A stretch of DNA of 5,278 nt from positions 1 through 5,278 of the forward strand of contig JAFNGM010000119.1 of NCBI GenBank assembly GCA_017885225.1. Reading direction: 5' to 3'. This document shows, piece by piece, positions 4,864-5,278 of this stretch. The notes under the pieces are model-generated. The model had not been told where the DNA came from. It did no database searches and worked only from the letters and a program-made list of their open reading frames with translations. The stretch is from Syntrophaceae bacterium (GTDB lineage Bacteria; Desulfobacterota; Syntrophia; Syntrophales; UBA2185). Position 1 is the first letter of the stretch. Each line of letters opens with the position of its first letter. The position numbers and the translations under genes were made by a program.

Positions 4864-5238
4864 TCATGGTCGAGACGATGTCTCGGCAATGAACGTTTTG
4901 AGCCTTTCGCGGAAGAACGCTTCCGCATACATAGTAGTCCCATCAGGAAAACGCATCCGGTATGCCTCGCCTGATACGGACGATTTCGAACCGCACAACC
5001 TGATGAAGTCTTCAGCCGTCTTTACACGGTTTCCTGCCGTCTTGAGCTTGAGGCGCAAGTGGGCCGCCGCCTTCCTGGCATCATATTCGCCCCCGTTTCT
5101 GAGAAACGTCACCCCCTGCAAGGCTTCTACCGATCCTATCAGATACCGGATTTTGGCTGCCTCGCTGGAATCCTGGGCATATGCATACCCACTTATGAGA
5201 GACAAAAGCATGAGGAGCAATAGCGGGATTTTTTTCAT
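4864..5238 (-). CDS. DUF5329 family exported protein
   Basis: This 124-residue protein has a clear Sec signal peptide (K-K-I, a leucine-rich core at 5-16, and cleavage after Y-A-Y-A at residue 21). The mature part of about 100 residues matches the DUF5329 pattern: K-I-R-Y-L-I-G-S-V-E-A-L, then F-x-R-N-G-x-E-Y-D-A, A-A-x-H-L-x-x-K, R-V-K-T-A-E-D-F-I, and S-S-V-S-G-x-x-Y with R-F-P-D-G. The length is that of the usual family member, so the gene looks complete. It should be a small periplasmic protein of unknown function; a single cysteine (82) remains after processing. It is convergent with the rubredoxin-cupin gene. Only a weak GAGAG ribosome-binding site precedes the start. The start shares ATGA with a possible upstream stop, so translation may be coupled to a preceding gene outside the window. 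The family call is good; the function is not known. Confidence 0.85.
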   Translation of the reverse strand: MKKIPLLLLMLLSLISGYAYAQDSSEAAKIRYLIGSVEALQGVTFLRNGGEYDARKAAAHLRLKLKTAGNRVKTAEDFIRLCGSKSSVSGEAYRMRFPDGTTMYAEAFFRERLKTFIAETSSRP

Positions 5239-5276
5239 GTCACTCTCATCGATTCGCGCCTGAGTTCTGAAGGCAG
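5235..5276 (-). CDS. Possible C-terminal tail of an upstream minus-strand gene
   Basis: One minus-strand frame is open from the window edge and ends with TGA at 5237-5235, encoding L-P-S-E-L-R-R-E-S-M-R-V-T. Its stop overlaps the DUF5329 start as ATGA, the typical arrangement of coupled genes in an operon. Only 13 codons are visible. Another frame is also open to the edge, so this is only a suggestion. Confidence 0.2.
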   Translation of the reverse strand: MPSELRRESMRVT

Positions 5277-5278
5277 GC

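Noticed and set aside
4889..5263. Plus-strand 124-codon ORF opposite DUF5329
   Set aside because: It is the antisense shadow of a gene with a clear signal peptide and family pattern on the minus strand.
1..5278. CRISPR array, tRNA/rRNA genes, integrase, toxin-antitoxin or defence system
   Set aside because: I found no regularly spaced direct repeats, no tRNA-like cloverleaf sequence, no recombinase motifs and no recognisable toxin or defence domains. The small DUF2934 protein has no visible partner that would make it a toxin-antitoxin pair.

Overview
The window looks like an ordinary-to-accessory stretch of a Gram-negative, probably anaerobic bacterium. A member of the Desulfobacterota (the former Deltaproteobacteria) is my best guess. 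The guess rests on the mix of families (DUF2934, a CFI-box-CTERM protein, a rubredoxin-cupin fusion, DUF5329) and on moderate-GC genes separated by long AT-rich spacers. No 16S rRNA, tRNA or other phylogenetic marker is present, so it is an inference.

Left part (1-1385): a small DUF2934 gene (154-360) with a good ribosome-binding site is closed by a compact intrinsic terminator (362-384). About 300 bases without an intact gene follow; they hold a sharp 16-bp palindrome (612-627) and an isolated glucokinase-like motif (416-439). Next is a decayed sugar-epimerase/3-beta-HSD-like SDR gene (661-1125): only its C-terminal half remains and the homology runs upstream past any usable start. A roughly 75-bp inverted-repeat element (1187-1261) lies just after it, suggesting that mobile DNA and decay shaped this area.

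Centre (1291-3274): a near-consensus sigma-70 promoter (TTGACT-17-TATACT) drives a two-gene operon with an ATGA overlap. The first gene encodes an exported HEAT-repeat protein. The second encodes an exported permuted NlpC/P60 (YiiX-like) cysteine hydrolase with a Gly/Ser/acidic linker, a CFI-box-CTERM domain and a C-terminal membrane helix. The inferred theme is a periplasmic protein-interaction scaffold made together with a membrane-anchored hydrolase of unknown substrate. This is the most interesting unit in the window.

The 318-bp spacer after the operon has three consecutive hairpins. The one nearest the operon is followed by T9 when read on the minus strand, so a minus-strand small RNA is possible. 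A small two-helix membrane protein with a four-cysteine zinc-ribbon tail follows (3593-3892).

Right part (3893-5278): a 378-bp spacer holds a GC-rich hairpin and a 7-bp dyad. It leads into a fusion of a rubredoxin-like iron-binding domain and a cupin (4271-4732). Convergent to it is a secreted DUF5329 protein on the minus strand (5238-4864). Its start overlaps, by ATGA, a possible gene tail entering from the right edge.
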